Below are positions 42,362-56,100 of a stretch of DNA of 64,000 bases, in pieces. Each line of letters starts with the position of its first letter. Position 1 is the first letter of the stretch. This DNA is from Mytilisepta virgata (lineage: Eukaryota; Mollusca; Bivalvia; Mytilida; Mytilidae). The notes beneath the pieces are model-generated. The model saw nothing but the letters and a program-made list of their open reading frames with translations, was not told where the DNA came from and did not search any database. Made by a program: the position numbers and the translations under genes. The DNA lies in contig CM051516.1 of assembly GCA_028015205.1 (NCBI GenBank), forward strand, positions 50,968,230 through 51,032,229. The letters run 5' to 3'.

Positions 42362-42652
42362 AAGAGAATGGAAACGGGGAATGTGTCAAAGAGACAACAA
42401 CCCGACCAAAGAGCAGAAAACAGCTCAAGGCTGCCAATGGGTCTTCAACGCAGCGAGAAAATCTTGCACCCGGAGGCGGGCTTCAGCTGGCCCCTAAACA
42501 ATAATGTATACTAGTTCAGCAAAATGGACGGCACACTAAACTCCGAAACATAAACATGAACCAAAAAACACACAAGACTAACAAAGGCAAGAGGTTCTTG
42601 ACTTGGGACAGGCGCAAAACTACGGCGGGGTTAAACATGTATTGTGAGATCT
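42362..42652 (-). repeat. Dispersed repeat ending GACACATTCCCCGTTTC, copy 3
   Basis: This reverse-complement copy is nearly full length, from GGAAACGGGGAATGTGTCAA to GCGGGGTTAAACATG and TGTGAGATCTCA. It contains the GCAGCGAAAAAAT-side segment missing from copy 2. Confidence 0.9.
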
Positions 42653-42682
42653 CATTGTGGATAAGTCTGTTTAAAGGTTTGA

Positions 42683-43939
42683 TTAGCTTTTCAGGTGAAT
42701 GACGACATTTTTGTGCTTTGAAGAGAATATTACCATAAAAGATGGGATATGAAATACCTGAACAAATAAGATGTTTGCACGTTGATGTATATTTACGAAT
42801 GAGGTCCTTGTACCGATGATAAAATTTAGTAAAAGTTTGTGATATCGAAATCCCTGGTGTAATAATTTTTCAGTAATACAGAGATTTATGTCGTTAAAAT
42901 CAAATACGTTGTTACATACACGATCGAATCGAACAAGCGGAGATATGTAAACACAATACGATGGTGCCAAGGGAACGTTGCCATCTAAAAACGGATAATT
43001 AACAAAAGGAAATGAAAAATCATCTCCCTTATCGTAAAATAGTATTAAGCTTCCCGTTAGAGATATAGATATCAAGATCCAGGAAAGGGCAGTGTTCATT
43101 GTTTTTTTGGTGGGGTCCATGTTGTTTATATGTTTTTAGTTTTTAATTGTAGTGCATGTATTGTTTTGGTCTTGTCTTCGTTGTTCTCCGGAGTTTGCCA
43201 GTTGTTACGATTTTTCTCTCCTTCAAATGTCCGTTTGGTATTTCTTGACTTTACTTAGTATTAGCTTTATTTAAAGTAAGTTCAACAGGATAAATCACTT
43301 TAGTGTACATACTGAAGTCGTGATTACTGACAGCCAAAATATCATCCAAATATCTAAAAGTGTTATTAAATTTTTGTATCAAATGTTGTTTCGTTGGGTC
43401 TGCAAATTTTAGATTAAAATTGTGATTCGTAACAATACAGAAACAGGTCTGCAATAAGTGGTGTACAGTTAGTCCCCATTGGAATTCCGATAACTTGGAA
43501 TCTCCATGGCGAACAAAAATGTTATCTAGTAAAAATTGAAGTGCAGTTGTCATATCAATGCATGTCCAATTCACATAGTTCTTTTGTTCGTCGTTACTAA
43601 AAAATGACCTAAAAGAGTTTGAACATATATATTCACATTCTAACAGTATGCAATTATAATTTGGACAATTTCATACTTTGGACTGAAATATGGAATTCTG
43701 TTGCAGTCTTCCAAAATTTGATGTAATTTAATGACATGTAAAGAACAGAGCTTGGTTGTTAACAGATGATGTCTGGCGTTGCTTTTAATAATAGTAATTA
43801 GGTCCGAAATATTTGTATTGTGAGTACGAAATGTTCTTTTATTACGATTTATTCCACGTCCAAGAGAACGATTTTTACGTACAGGTTTAGAAAGTATATC
43901 CCAAAATGTTAACAGAATCGGTTCTGGATATATTACCAA
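42683..43939 (-). mobile_element. Second Penelope-like RT remnant, interrupted by an insertion
   Basis: On the minus strand, pieces read in order: an upstream region (43939-43640), FLLDNIFVRHGDSK, NNTFRYLDDILAVSN (motif C), VELTLNKANT, and after an interruption ILFYDKGDDFSFPFVNYPF, PSYCVYISPLVRF and ITEKLLHQGFRYH. It differs clearly from the 39.6-kb copy, so it is another subfamily. The frame is broken several times, and a 156-bp foreign piece splits it at 43102-43257. Confidence 0.75.
43102..43257 (+). mobile_element. Truncated Penelope-like 3' tail inserted into an older RT remnant
   Basis: This stretch (GGTGGGGTCCATGTTGTTTA ... GGTATTTCTTGACTTTACTTA) matches the tail at 41160-41319 and the copy at 61709-61823. 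On either side the older RT frame resumes: VELTLNKANT above it, NTALSWIL-type sequence below it. It is therefore a secondary insertion, probably a short 5'-truncated retrocopy. Confidence 0.8.
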
Positions 43940-43959
43940 TTCCCATGATATTGAAAACC

Positions 43960-45540
43960 GAGAGGATAAACTGTCTGTAATTTCTTAATCCAATTTAATT
44001 CAATTATTTTCCGTCATCGTACACATTTTGAATGAGAAATGTTGCTTATTTACTACTTCTGAAGGTTGAACTGTTTAAACTTTAATGTATATAATTTGAA
44101 TTTAATCTGTAATTATGTGTCTGGAACATTTTGACATTCAGTGCTTTAACGGCTTGGATGTAATCTGATCATTTCGTTAAAAACGAAAGTTTGCATTAAT
44201 ATTAATTGATTCTCTGTATAGATAGAAGGAATGAGTAAGTTTAATCTTTATTTCCAAATAAATCTGAAAGAAAGGTATTACTGGTGATTCCCTTAGAGAT
44301 GAGCTTTTCAAAACGTTTTCTAAACGTAATCCTGGTGAAATTGCATGTATGAAGCAATTATCTTACAGTTTTTATAAAATACATCTCTAGGTTAAGAGCA
44401 TATTCAGCGATTGCATCTTCTATCTGATTTTCATTTCAATAGTAATTTTACTGTCAACAATAAGATGTTGACAATAATTTGTATTACCCGTGTGCACAGG
44501 TATCATTAAAAAAGATTGAATTACTTTTCTTACCCCTTGTACAGAGCACAAGCCCATTTTCGGAGGGTAAGATATTTTGCTCTTGTGAAGTAATGGGTGA
44601 AAAACATTTATAATGCTTTTCCAAACGATTTCACACTACCTTGTTACTATCACTTGTCTATTCCCTTTAACAATAATCATTTGTTGTATTAAATTGAAGC
44701 AATATTTAAAAGTAATTCGAAACACTTTACTTCCCGCCAAAAAAAATCTTGTTATGTGCTATGTCAAGTATGTTTGTTTTAACAGCTCACTATAATTTAT
44801 AATTCTATGTTTTATCCAAGCGTGAAATAAAGTTCTCTTAATCTCTTAATTGATTGTTCCATTATTAGTCCGTATTGTGTAAGCATTATCTGTATGTCAT
44901 TGTCTTAACTTCTCATTGCTTATATAAAACGTGTCAAAACCACCCGCTCTTTCAATATTTAAAAGTTCGAGTAGTTTATTAAAAGTATCATCTGCGGTAT
45001 AATAACTGCGCATATTGGTAGTATTTCCCGTTACCTCTGGTCACCTTATAGCTGAACATATATCCCAAGAACGGAAGTGGAGACGAATAACGAAACATGG
45101 AAACATGTCGGATTGGTTCAGGTCGTGTTAACTTATCGATTATTCCAGCATTTGAGTAAACGTATCGATCTAAACGGGTGAAAGATTCATCCTCAATCAT
45201 TCCTATTCTGATTTATGTTGTGTCTATTGCAGTTGTTACGTGATGGTGGCCCAAAGAAATCGAGCCCTTAATTTTAGTAGAAAAGATTATACATCACAGT
45301 ATAATTTAATTAATCTATTGGGTAATAAAAGATCACGTGGTGTGAAATAATTCGGATAATTTCGTCTTTATCGGTGGTGCCGGTGAATAATTTTTCCTGG
45401 AATAAAACAATATATGTAGATTGTAAATTAAAAAAACCCATCAAACATGTACAGTTATTAATTGACAATGATGGACAGATAATTACAAATATACAATGTC
45501 CTAGGTTAGAAATTCGAAATTCGATATCTTACGAGTTTCA
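43960..45540. other. Intergenic stretch, nothing recognised
   Basis: No gene or repeat family was identified. The minus-strand ORF at 44988-45200 looks somewhat protein-like but has no motif I recognise. Confidence 0.4.
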
Positions 45541-45548
45541 AACTACTA

Positions 45549-45865
45549 AATAACAATCCAAAGATACTAATATTAGATATAGTAAATTTATACTATGCTG
45601 TATACGACGCATTTCAAGGAGTTACCTCTCATCAGCAGCATTAAAACTGAAACATTTGGAAGACCAAAAACCAAACATATTTTAAGCAAGAAGTACTCAT
45701 AACCAAAAATACCGAAATAGGGAGCCAAATTTCAGCTAAGGAGATCTACCATGTGCAATACAAGGAATGAACCCTTAGTATTTCTATTATTTTTAAATTT
45801 TGCTAAATACTGGTAATTTCTGTAACAAATTAAGGAATAATCATGTCAGACAAGGCTGACGACTG
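45549..45865 (-). repeat. GGATTGTTATTTT retroelement tail, long copy
   Basis: This is one of the two longest copies. Read on the minus strand it runs from CAGTCGTCAGCCTTGTCTGAC through GAAATACTAAGGGTTCATTC and GTAGATCTCCTTAGCTGAAA to the shared end TTTGGATTGTTATTT. It is followed 64 bp later by a shorter copy in the same orientation. Confidence 0.88.
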
Positions 45866-45929
45866 TGTTGGCGAATACCCTCGGGGACCTAGGGTCCACC
45901 ATGCAAAGGCATCGTCCCAGGAGTTTCAA

Positions 45930-46130
45930 AATAACAATCCAAAGATACTAATATTAGATATAGTAAATTTATACTATGCTGTATACGACGCATTTCAAGG
46001 AGTTACCTCTCATCAGCAGCATTCAAATCTAAACATTTGGAAGACCAAAAACCAAACATATTTTAAACAAGAAATACTCATAACCAAAAATACCGAAATA
46101 GGAAGTCAAATTTCAGCTAAGGAGATCTAC
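45930..46130 (-). repeat. GGATTGTTATTTT retroelement tail, adjacent short copy
   Basis: It shares the right-hand end with its neighbours but stops at GTAGATCTCC. The open frame 45843-46190 spans this copy and the end of the previous one and is not considered a gene. The next 400 bp (46140-46500) are rich in TTCGAAATTCGA-like words. Confidence 0.85.
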
Positions 46131-46499
46131 ATGACTGTGAAATTCGAGATTCAATATCCAAAGTTCGAAATCCGAGACTTGATATCTTAAATTCGAGGTT
46201 CTAAATTCTACATCTAGAATAACCAATCAGAGAAAAGCTTCTAAGCTTGAATAATATTTGGCCAATGAAATATCTCTCAGCTATAGAGATAGATATGAGG
46301 AGAATATTGGTGCCAGTTTCGATTTATCTTTTGAAACTCATTTACAAGTTATTAATTAAGAATTCTAAGAAATATCTAGTAGTAGAATGTCCTTAGAATT
46401 ATATGACATTTTCCAAATTTATAAGTTTAATGTCGGATTTCGGATTTCGAATTTCGAACTTTGAATACGAATTTCGAATTTCATATTTAGAATCTCGTA

Positions 46500-49400
46500 T
46501 GATCCTCCTGGGCTAAAAACACATGAATTCAGCTCCATTTCCTCATTTTAATTTCTATTATTTTCACAATTCTCATAAAAAAACATTCTGTCTTCATTTA
46601 ACATTGGGTGACTTTTACCTAATACAGCTCTTAAATAATAAACTATCAATTAATTTCATGGGTCTGTAAATAATCATAAAACAAGGTAAAATTGAAACCA
46701 ATATCACCTTGAGAATAATGAAACAATGTTAAATAAATATAATTTCCTTCACAGTATTAGGCAATTAAGGTTCATGTTCAATGGAAATATTTAATTTCAC
46801 TGCCTTGTATTAAAAAAAAAGAAAAGCCGATAAATGCTGTGTGATCTGTTTTACTTTTTACAGTATATGAACAAATACAAAATACCTGACTAAATTTCAA
46901 ACTAATATAAATGTTCGTCATTAGTAAATATCTATAACCGTTTTGTGATAAAAATACAAGAGCTGCATATTTTTGTAATGACCCAGAAGGTTTGTAACCA
47001 AATTGCACATGAAATTAGTTTTTCTCAAGCAACACTACATTTTACACTTTTAGTCATCTTATTCCATGATGAACATCATACATGTCATACACACATCGTC
47101 ATGACAAATAATTCCGAGTTAAAGAAAAGCCGAGCATACAGATTGATAAAACAAAGACAACAACGATATCAGGAACACAGCAGAGGATGAGAACAGTTAG
47201 AAAACACGACATAGCTTATTTTAAATTAACTGTAACAAAATGTTTAATTTGGTGAAAATTCCCTCTTGCATAGCTCTGAACGCAGATGGTTTTAGTTTCA
47301 CCCTTTTGGTCATTTTGGCATTTTGCTCTTCAACGTTTTGGATTACCGTTTTGGTTTTTCATCATTTTGTCGTATACAGCATAGTATAAATTAACTATAT
47401 GTAATATAAGTATCTTTGGATTGTTATTTTGAGGCTTTGAGCACTACTCATAAGTCGTAAATATACGAAATGTCCATATCCTGTGCATCAAACTTTGTAA
47501 TAAAGAATTTACTGAATACCTATTACGTCCTTAAATAGAGTCCTGTGCAGAAAATAACTCCTTAGCCACAAATAATCGAATAGGATGCAGTTGTTCAATT
47601 GACAAATGACTACATTTTTCAATTTTAAATATTTCCTTCTTTGCTTATACCTGAAGCTGGATTGACTTTATGACTTAGTGTGTTTATGCAAAATTCTTTA
47701 CAGAAATATTACCTAAAATGGAAATACTTGGACCCAGAATTTCACTAAATTTAATCATTCAATTCATGTTGGTGATGCTGTAATTTCATAACTGAAGTCA
47801 TGATGCTTGCCACGGGTTTAAACTGTAACAACCCTGTGCCATCAGTTTTAATTTGAGGTGTCTATAGTGTAAATTATTTCAGCTCACTTTAATATAAATG
47901 ATCACCCATTTGCAAACTGTATACCACATCAGACTGTTTTACGTCAAATGCCGTGCTGCTCTAATAAATTCACCATATTTATACATTCCTCATGGCAAAG
48001 GGGCATGCTCTCAAAGGGCTTTACTGACAAACGACAAAAAAAAGACCGGGCATATCACTGTCACGATACCAGGTTATATAGCCCTGGTAATTCAGAAAAT
48101 GAACAAGATATTAAGGGTTTTGGCTAAATTTGTATTTTGTTAAATCTGATTTGAGAATAAATAAAGACATCTCTGATTACCACAGGGCCGTTTTCAAATC
48201 TTTTGCCATTTCAACAAAGGATTAAGAACGGAATCTTTTTTATGGACAATATACTTGTTTAACGTGGTCATGTTGGTGGTTGAATTTTCCATCGAAAAAT
48301 GGTTGAAATTCCTATGGGTACTAATTGTGTCTTTCTTCTTGACGATCTCTTTCTTTACATTCTGCTATTACTGAAAAACAATAAGCGAATATTAAATAAA
48401 AGATAAATATATGGCGTATTGTCGTAAAGAAACAGCATCATATGATCTACAAATGTATTCCAGCGGGCTTGAAATTAAAGAATTACACTACCTAAGTTAG
48501 CTTCAAATTCGGATTAATTTCAGAAATTGGAAGACAGAACTACACGAAATTTTACCATGTTAACTCCCATTGTTAACTGACAGTAATAGCATCGGCTATG
48601 ATTTGTACTGTTGTGTTAAAATGTCCGGCTGATAAATTTTAAAATTCTGTTGAAAATACGGTTTCAGGTCCTATGTACTGAATATTTTGTACGACTGGGA
48701 AAATATCAGGAAATGAATACGCTTACGGGGCACTTTAATTTTGTGCGATTCATAGTTCTAAATTTTCAATGTTTTAATGTTGTGATTTATATTAATTTTT
48801 TTCACTTGTTTTCCAGAGTCCGTCCGAATGGTTAAGGGGTTGTATTATTTTTAACATGATTTTGTCACGAAAAGAGACGAGAAATGATGGTTGGGCTTCT
48901 CCAAATAGCGATGTAGAAAAATCCCGCAATTTGAAAGCTCATTTCTTGTACTTTTAACTTCTGAATCAGTTTGTGAGACAAAGTAAAAAATCAGAGCGTA
49001 AAAATAATGCACTAAAATACTAACAAAGGGCATAGTTTAGATCCTTTGAGGTGCAAAAAGGAAGGTTACGAAATTTTGTTGATTATAATGACCTTCCTTC
49101 ATTTTTACTAGTTTATTTATTTTGCATCAAGGTCAGGAAAATTAAATTTGCATGAAAATAGTTTCACCCTTTTAAATTTATATATACCTGATTTATCAAA
49201 TTGTCAATTTTTTATTACAATATTTACATTCCTGACTTCTTTCATTGTTCCAGGAAAAAGTCCACAAATATCCATTCATAGTATTTGTTCACAATTAAAT
49301 GTTGAGAGCCTATTTTATTTTACAAAAAAAAAACATTAGAAAAAAAATTTCATTAATTTAATTGTTCCAATAAAGGTAGTCACATTTTGCATTTTAAGGA

Positions 49401-49757
49401 ATTTGTTCACTAAAACAGTTTCATTTTGACTATATATTGTAATTGCAAACAAATTATTGGACGATTTTCGTAAATGAATCTGTTCTATTTGAATTCGTTA
49501 AAGATCAGAAGCACTTATTAAAGTTTCAGTTGGTACTTTAATACATTTTTATATACTTATTCAATTTCAAAACCCGCTTTCATTACATCAATATATCTGT
49601 ACTGGAAACAGCTAAAGCTGCTTAAATTGAAACTAGCGATTTATGAGGTAGCTATATACTCGTAAAATGACAATTTATTTAGCAAAAATCTAATTACACA
49701 ATTTGATCGCAGAATTAAGCATCGATTTCACTTCGATATACTTTATAATCCAAACTC
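46500..49757. other. Intergenic stretch upstream of ApeC gene B
   Basis: Contains the short tail copy at 47370-47430 and a TCGTAAATATACG piece at 47440-47510. No gene is supported. A fragment at about 48815-48840 (GTCCGAATGGTTAAGG) resembles the A box of a serine tRNA but has no B box or cloverleaf. Confidence 0.5.
47370..47430 (+). repeat. GGATTGTTATTTT retroelement tail, 60-bp copy
   Basis: The shortest copy: TCGTATACAGCATAGTATAA to TTTGGATTGTTATTTT. It confirms that the right-hand end is the fixed one in this family. Confidence 0.8.
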
Positions 49758-49802
49758 ATGTTTTGCTTTGGAATATATTTATGCTATCGGAATTTAACAA
49801 AA

Positions 49803-50106
49803 ATGACATGTAGAATTTTATTTGCGTTAAGCACAATTCTTGTCTTTATACAGATCCGAAATGGTTCAGCAGTTTTTATCCGGAAATTGGCATTGAATCT
49901 AGTACAAAATACTGATTTAGGTACTTCCTATCATTCCGTAAAATTAAATTCCAACAACTTAGTTTTGTGTGGTCTACTGTGTACAAATGATGACAGATGC
50001 GCGGCTTCGAGTCTAAGTAAATCAACTTTCTACTGTTATTTATATGACGGCTCGGTTCTACAAGAAAATGTGGATAATGATAGGACACTTATCTACCAGC
50101 ATCAAG
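49803..50106 (+). CDS. ApeC gene B: exon 1, signal peptide and PAN-like part
   Basis: The exon ends in phase 1 at GTTAGT after RTLIYQHQ, the counterpart of RTIIYQNK in gene A. SYHSVKLNSNNLVLCGLLC and CAASSLSKSTFYCYL align with SYEIVKLDSYDLVLCGILC and CAASSLSYLTFDCEL of gene A. Signal peptide and start are discussed in the gene entry. Confidence 0.87.
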
Positions 50107-53100
50107 GTTAGTATGTTACATGGAACAAAATTATATCTTACTGTGCTGTTACACTATAGTGAATGTTAGTTGCAATAGTTTTATTGTTTTCTAGATTAAT
50201 CTTTGGACAGCCGGTAAAACAGTAGACATTTCATCAGGGGTATAAACTTCAAAACAATAAACAAGGCAATTTATACTCGTAGATTCCTATGACGATTTAC
50301 AACCTGTTTTATAATTTACTGGTGCGATGGAACCTCAGAACGCATTCCATATATGAAAAACAAGAAAAAAATGGAAATGGTGAGCTGTCAAAAATGGCAT
50401 AATACGACTTAAATGTACAAAATACACAAGCCGAACAAACCAAATCTTAAAAAAAAACAATTAAAAAGTTAAAATTGCCCAACGTTTTGACCAATATGGC
50501 CATATCACGAGCATGAAAAAATAAAAATAAAAGGATGTTGACTCTTTGAAGCACAGAGAAAGGCTCATATGGAACATTCCATATATACATGTAACCCTGG
50601 GAAACATCATTTATTCAAACAAAATTTATGAATGCTATTCGAATATATTAAATAACTTTTCCATGAGAAAGCCACTGTTTATCTCCCCAAACAAATTCAA
50701 TTAGGTATTGCAGTTTTTGATCTGGCAAAATTAAACTAGATGACAAAAACTATACCAAGCAGCTGTTAAAAATAAATTCTAAATTATTGATTGACATTAA
50801 TTAAAATTTTAAACTTTTTTTTAAAGAAACAATGATTATAAAAAGGAATCATATAAGGTTTTTATGGTAGAAAATAAATATATTAGTCAGAAAAAGTGAA
50901 CATTTCCCAGTTTTATGTACAATTTATGGTGTGCTCTCTGACGGCCTGGCCAATTCTAAAACAGGCCGTTTTGCTTCAGAGAAATCTGGGACTAGGCTTA
51001 ATAAACTTATTCATCACATTGTTTAATCACAGGATTAAATAAATAAGCTTTTTCGCCGATCATGAACTGTAATTTAGTCATTTGAGGTACATTTAACTCT
51101 GAGAAGAGGACATTCCTTGACTGATGATACTGGAACAACAGTTCTTGGGTCCATTTATATATTTTCTCGCGAATGTTGTCGTGGCCTCTGCATACTGTTG
51201 AAATTCTCTTCAGAATTTGAATGACACAGTTCACATATTTCCCTTGTAATATTTTCGATCATTTTCATTCTTTTGACACTGTTGGAGCTTAAAATTTTAA
51301 TCTTGTTGATAAAAAATTATCTAGGTTTAACACATATAACTGTTCCCCATTTATTACATGCAATATAAATAAAGGCATAAAACTTTCCAATTTACTTTTC
51401 CGGAGAAATACTGCTAAATTCCAGCTGATTTAAGGTACCCTGACTATAAATGATTATACCCGTAAATGTTTCTACTTATTTATTTTTTATCCAAAATAAA
51501 TAATCCAAAAGTTTGAAGATAAAATTTCACAGATACGCCTTACAAAAGTTGAAACACACTTTGTAGTTTGCATGTGGAGTCAATAAAAAAATAAGCTAGA
51601 TATTAAAGTGTTTCCGGAACTTGCCGACAATTACCGAGGTCATTGCCATTACCTGCATGGAATATCCAGGACATTTAGAAAAATCACGTGGTCAGTTATA
51701 GTCGAGATATCTTAAATAAGTTTATACCCACCATTGACAATAAGTTAATAACCACTTTGTTGACAATAAGTTTATAACCACTTTATTGACAATAAATTTA
51801 TAACCACTTTATTGACAATAAGTTTATAACCATTTTATTGACAATAAGTTTAGAACCACTTTATTGACAATAAGTTTATAACACTTTATTGACAATAATT
51901 TTATAACCACTTTATTGACAATATGTTTATAACCACTTCATTGACAATTAGTATATTACTAGAAAGATATTTAAATCAGGCAAAATGATGACCTCTTTGC
52001 CGCTCAATTTTCTATGGGTTGGTAGACATATTTCCACAGATGATTTTTTTCAGTTTTAAGCCCTATGCGTGGAACACTGACTATCGTTGAAAAGTCGTCG
52101 ATTTTTTGTCGGATTAAATAATCGTACTTTACCCCAAAGTGGAACTAATCTTCTTGGGGATCGTCAAATCAAGTATATATACACATACATACAATATCAA
52201 ATGGAAACGATAAAGATATAAAATTATATCTGATTAATAATTTACAATATACATAGCACAGCATTATTTTAATTTGATAGTGAAAGATAATATTCATAAC
52301 ATTTTAGGGGCCTCGGTGGCCGATTGGTCTAGTTAGTTCGTCATGACTACTAATGATCACTAGCTAACCTGTCAACGCTGAGGTTGCGAGTTCGAATCTC
52401 ACCTGTGGAGGGGTGTGTTCGACACCGATCTTAATTGACAAGGATTGCCAATTTTCCTACCGAAGGTCGGTGGTTCTCTCCGGGTACTCCGGCTTCCTTC
52501 CACCAATAAAAACTGGCCGCCGCGAAATAGCCAAATGTGCTGAAAACGGCGTAAAACCCCAACTAAACAAACAAAAACATAACATTTTATTGCATTTCTT
52601 GACTTCCACTGGTTAAATGATTCTAGCTTTGGAAACAAGCATACAAAAATATTTGTTTGAAAAAATTGTCTTTGGTATTTGCATAGATAATATGTATTGT
52701 CAGAAGATATCAAGCTGTAATTTTGATTTAAAGATAATTTTCTTAGAAATAAGTAGTATTAAGCGCTTTAAATACAATTAAGGACATTTTTCTACATTGA
52801 TCAATTTCAAACTTCCAAATAACAAAGATGACGGTACCGAAAAATCAGCTTCCAATATAACTCTAGCTGATCTTTTCAATAATTTGTTGAATATATTGAT
52901 AGATGTAACATTACAATCTCCCAAAATAATGTTTGAAATATGTAATGAACAACAAAACAATAGATCCCAACGGAACCCTTGTTTTAGTGTAACTAGGAGT
53001 TGAAAATGTATTGTCAAGTTTGATTCTCTGTGTTCCGGAGAATAAATAGGGTTCAATCCATCTCAAATTTTCATCTGACATATTCCCCATTTTTGGGACA

Positions 53101-56100
53101 TGTAAGTGATCTCCCATTTGCGCAGTTATCTGCTCTTTGGAGAAGGTGTCTTTCATAGATATCAATTGACAAATTGTCTTTTTTCTGCTAAATATTTCTT
53201 TCTTCTATCAATATCCTCCACTAACATTATTGTTCTTGGATTTATTTCCTTACATTTTTTCATGTCTGATGAAGGCCTTCCAAAATTCAATATGTTTAGT
53301 AAAAGGTAAAGGTAATTTGTACACTTTGTGTTAAATACAAGACACTTTTTGTCAGGAAGGATAACTCAGGCATATGGGAGACAACTCCAATATCCAATTT
53401 TAGGGAAATGTAAATATGTTATTTGTATATTAATATACCGTGGTTAACTATATTTGTAAATCAAGGGCTTTTTAAATCTAAATATATCACCCCATTAACC
53501 TGTCCGTTATCTACATTTGTCCACCGTTGACCAGTTAATTTTGTACGTGCTAAAAAACATGAATGCTTAGGTCTAAATCCAGATTGCGATTATTAAGCAA
53601 ATTATTTTCATGGCAATATGCCTTTCAACTATTTTAGATAAAAAAGGCAATACTGCAATTGGTCTACATTAGATTCAATATGGTTATTAATTTTTGGAAA
53701 TTAAAAAAAGTGCATTTTCAGCACTCAATTCATTGAAAAGTTTTCTTTTTCGAATATTTTGGATTCTATCACAATGAAAATTTAAAAATTTAATGATTCT
53801 ACAAAATATACATATCAATATTTTTAAGGTTGTTGAAAATACAGTTCAGAAGCCTTGGCATTAATTATAACTAATACGAGCTTCAATCGCCTGTAGTTGC
53901 AAGGGGCTAGTAGTCTTGAATAAAATTGTATAAACTCAATTCTTCAATTAGTCGATCAAAATACAAATTTCCTGTTGTAAATCTTGGAGCAAAGTCAAAC
54001 AACGACTTTTCAAAACAGAACCTGTTGACATATCGACCAATAGAAGACCTTACATTATTTCTCTAATTCGTTGCCAATTGAACCCTTTCTAAACCAGTTG
54101 TTTATTTTACGTGTTGTCTCAATCAATGATTAGTTACGACAAAAGGTCATAACTCGCTGCAACGACTTTTACTTTCGGATTTCTCGAAATCGAACACCAT
54201 AACAACAGATAAACATATTGTGCAAGTGTATGACGAAAAAATCAAGATAGCAGAGGTTATTTTGGTTAATTTTATTTAATAATCATTAGAGAAACAGATT
54301 CTTATTTTATTACCCGACGATTATCGGATTCATCAAATCTCGATAGTTGAATTATTCGATAATTTATATTGTAATCGTTCTATTTGAGCAGTCAAAATGC
54401 GTTGACTGTATATTTAGAAGTAATATACGGTCACTGGCAGTATATAACATTTAGGCCACACCTACTTGACCTGATTGACGGGACTGGCGTTGATTGAACA
54501 ATGAAATGAACAAACGTATTGATTTAGAACAAAATTTCAATACTTATTCTCTTGTTACTTATTTTTTTATTGTTGAAAATTATTTTTAATGCAAAACTGT
54601 TGGTCATTTTCAATAATCTTATCTGACTATCAATGTATATATTTAATCGCTTATCGATCTTTGAAAATGTGAATTCTGTGTGTAATCTTATTACTCTACC
54701 AAATCAGTTGGGGAATCTTGAAGGTAACAAACGTTTTAAATAATTTTAAAACAGTATAAAGACAATAACAATGCATTAACTTGACATAAAATTTGATATA
54801 CGAAACCCTCGCATTTTCCCCCGATTTTAAGCCTCATCCTTATATCGAAAGTATGTCAAGTCAATGCACTGTTATTGCCTATTTCACTATCTCGATTTAA
54901 TAGTAAAATCTGATAGTCAACTGGTAACTATATTTTATAATGAGGTTCGAGGTCGTCGCTTTCTTGACCAATTCAGTCCGTATATTTAGTTTACAATAGT
55001 AATTGACAAAATTTATCTAACCATGAAAGACAGTTTAAACCTATAACAATGCTCATTTCAGACGGACATTGACATTTCGCTTTCATCAATAAAGCAAAAG
55101 TCTAATAATTGACCTCTAATATCGTGCATAATTCGTAATCCATCCGGTTAAATCTACATTTTATGTCCTATAAGCAACTGTCTGTTTATGTTGTACCTTA
55201 CGACCGAAAAAAACTATTACAGAAAAAGAGAAAAGGAAAATAAGGGTAATGACATCTATTTCCTGTCCTTTACTTAAGCCTCAGCATACTATAGACATCA
55301 TAGAATAGTAGTGAAATGTGATTAATTTCACCATATGAACTTAACATGATATTCCCATTACTCATGTAAAGATGACATTGATTACTGTTTAGCCCGTATA
55401 TGCCAAAATCGAAAGCAACCATGTGTTACAAGTTGTTCTCTTAGATATATTTTTGATAAAATATATCATATTTCTTCAATTTGTTTATTTATGATTGTTA
55501 AAATATATTGTATATCATTTGCAATTTAGATTTAGAATTCAAATACAATTTCCAGCAAAATTATGATTTCTGCATATTTTGGTTTTGTACATTGTACCTT
55601 AGCATTAAACACTAAATCGATAAAGATACATTCTGTGTCTTAGGTACATGTACATCTAACGTCCCTAATGATGTGTGTTCACTGGTTTGATTTCATTGTT
55701 CTCAAGTCACGAGATCTGATTCAAGCATATGGTAGATATAAGGTTTGAAATGAACCCAGTAATATCTGGTAGCTTGTCATTTTGTATATTAATATATAAC
55801 ATAATATGTACATGTATAGGACAGGAGTCTCAAGGCAATTTGCACACATCAAGATGTGGATTTTTCTATTAAGTATCAGTTATTTGATTATTTCTGTGAC
55901 TGAAACATAGATAAGTTAAAGAAATAAATATACTCGATTATATTTGAAAGATGAACATTGATATTACAAATATTCCTGACTGAATATACTATATTAAAAC
56001 CAATGAAAGTAATTTTGAAATTACCAAACTCAACAGAGACAAAGTTACTTTATTTTAACAGCAAAATCCACATTCTAAACGAAGGGACAGGAAATACATA

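Noticed and set aside
45843..46190. 115-codon open frame with ATG (MSDKADDCVGEY...)
   Set aside because: It spans two copies of the GGATTGTTATTTT repeat in antisense; the same peptide recurs at 4.9 and 56.2 kb with frames broken differently.
48815..48845. tRNA-Ser-like A box (GTCCGAATGGTTAAGG)
   Set aside because: No B box, anticodon arm or acceptor stem follows, so it is not called a tRNA or SINE.
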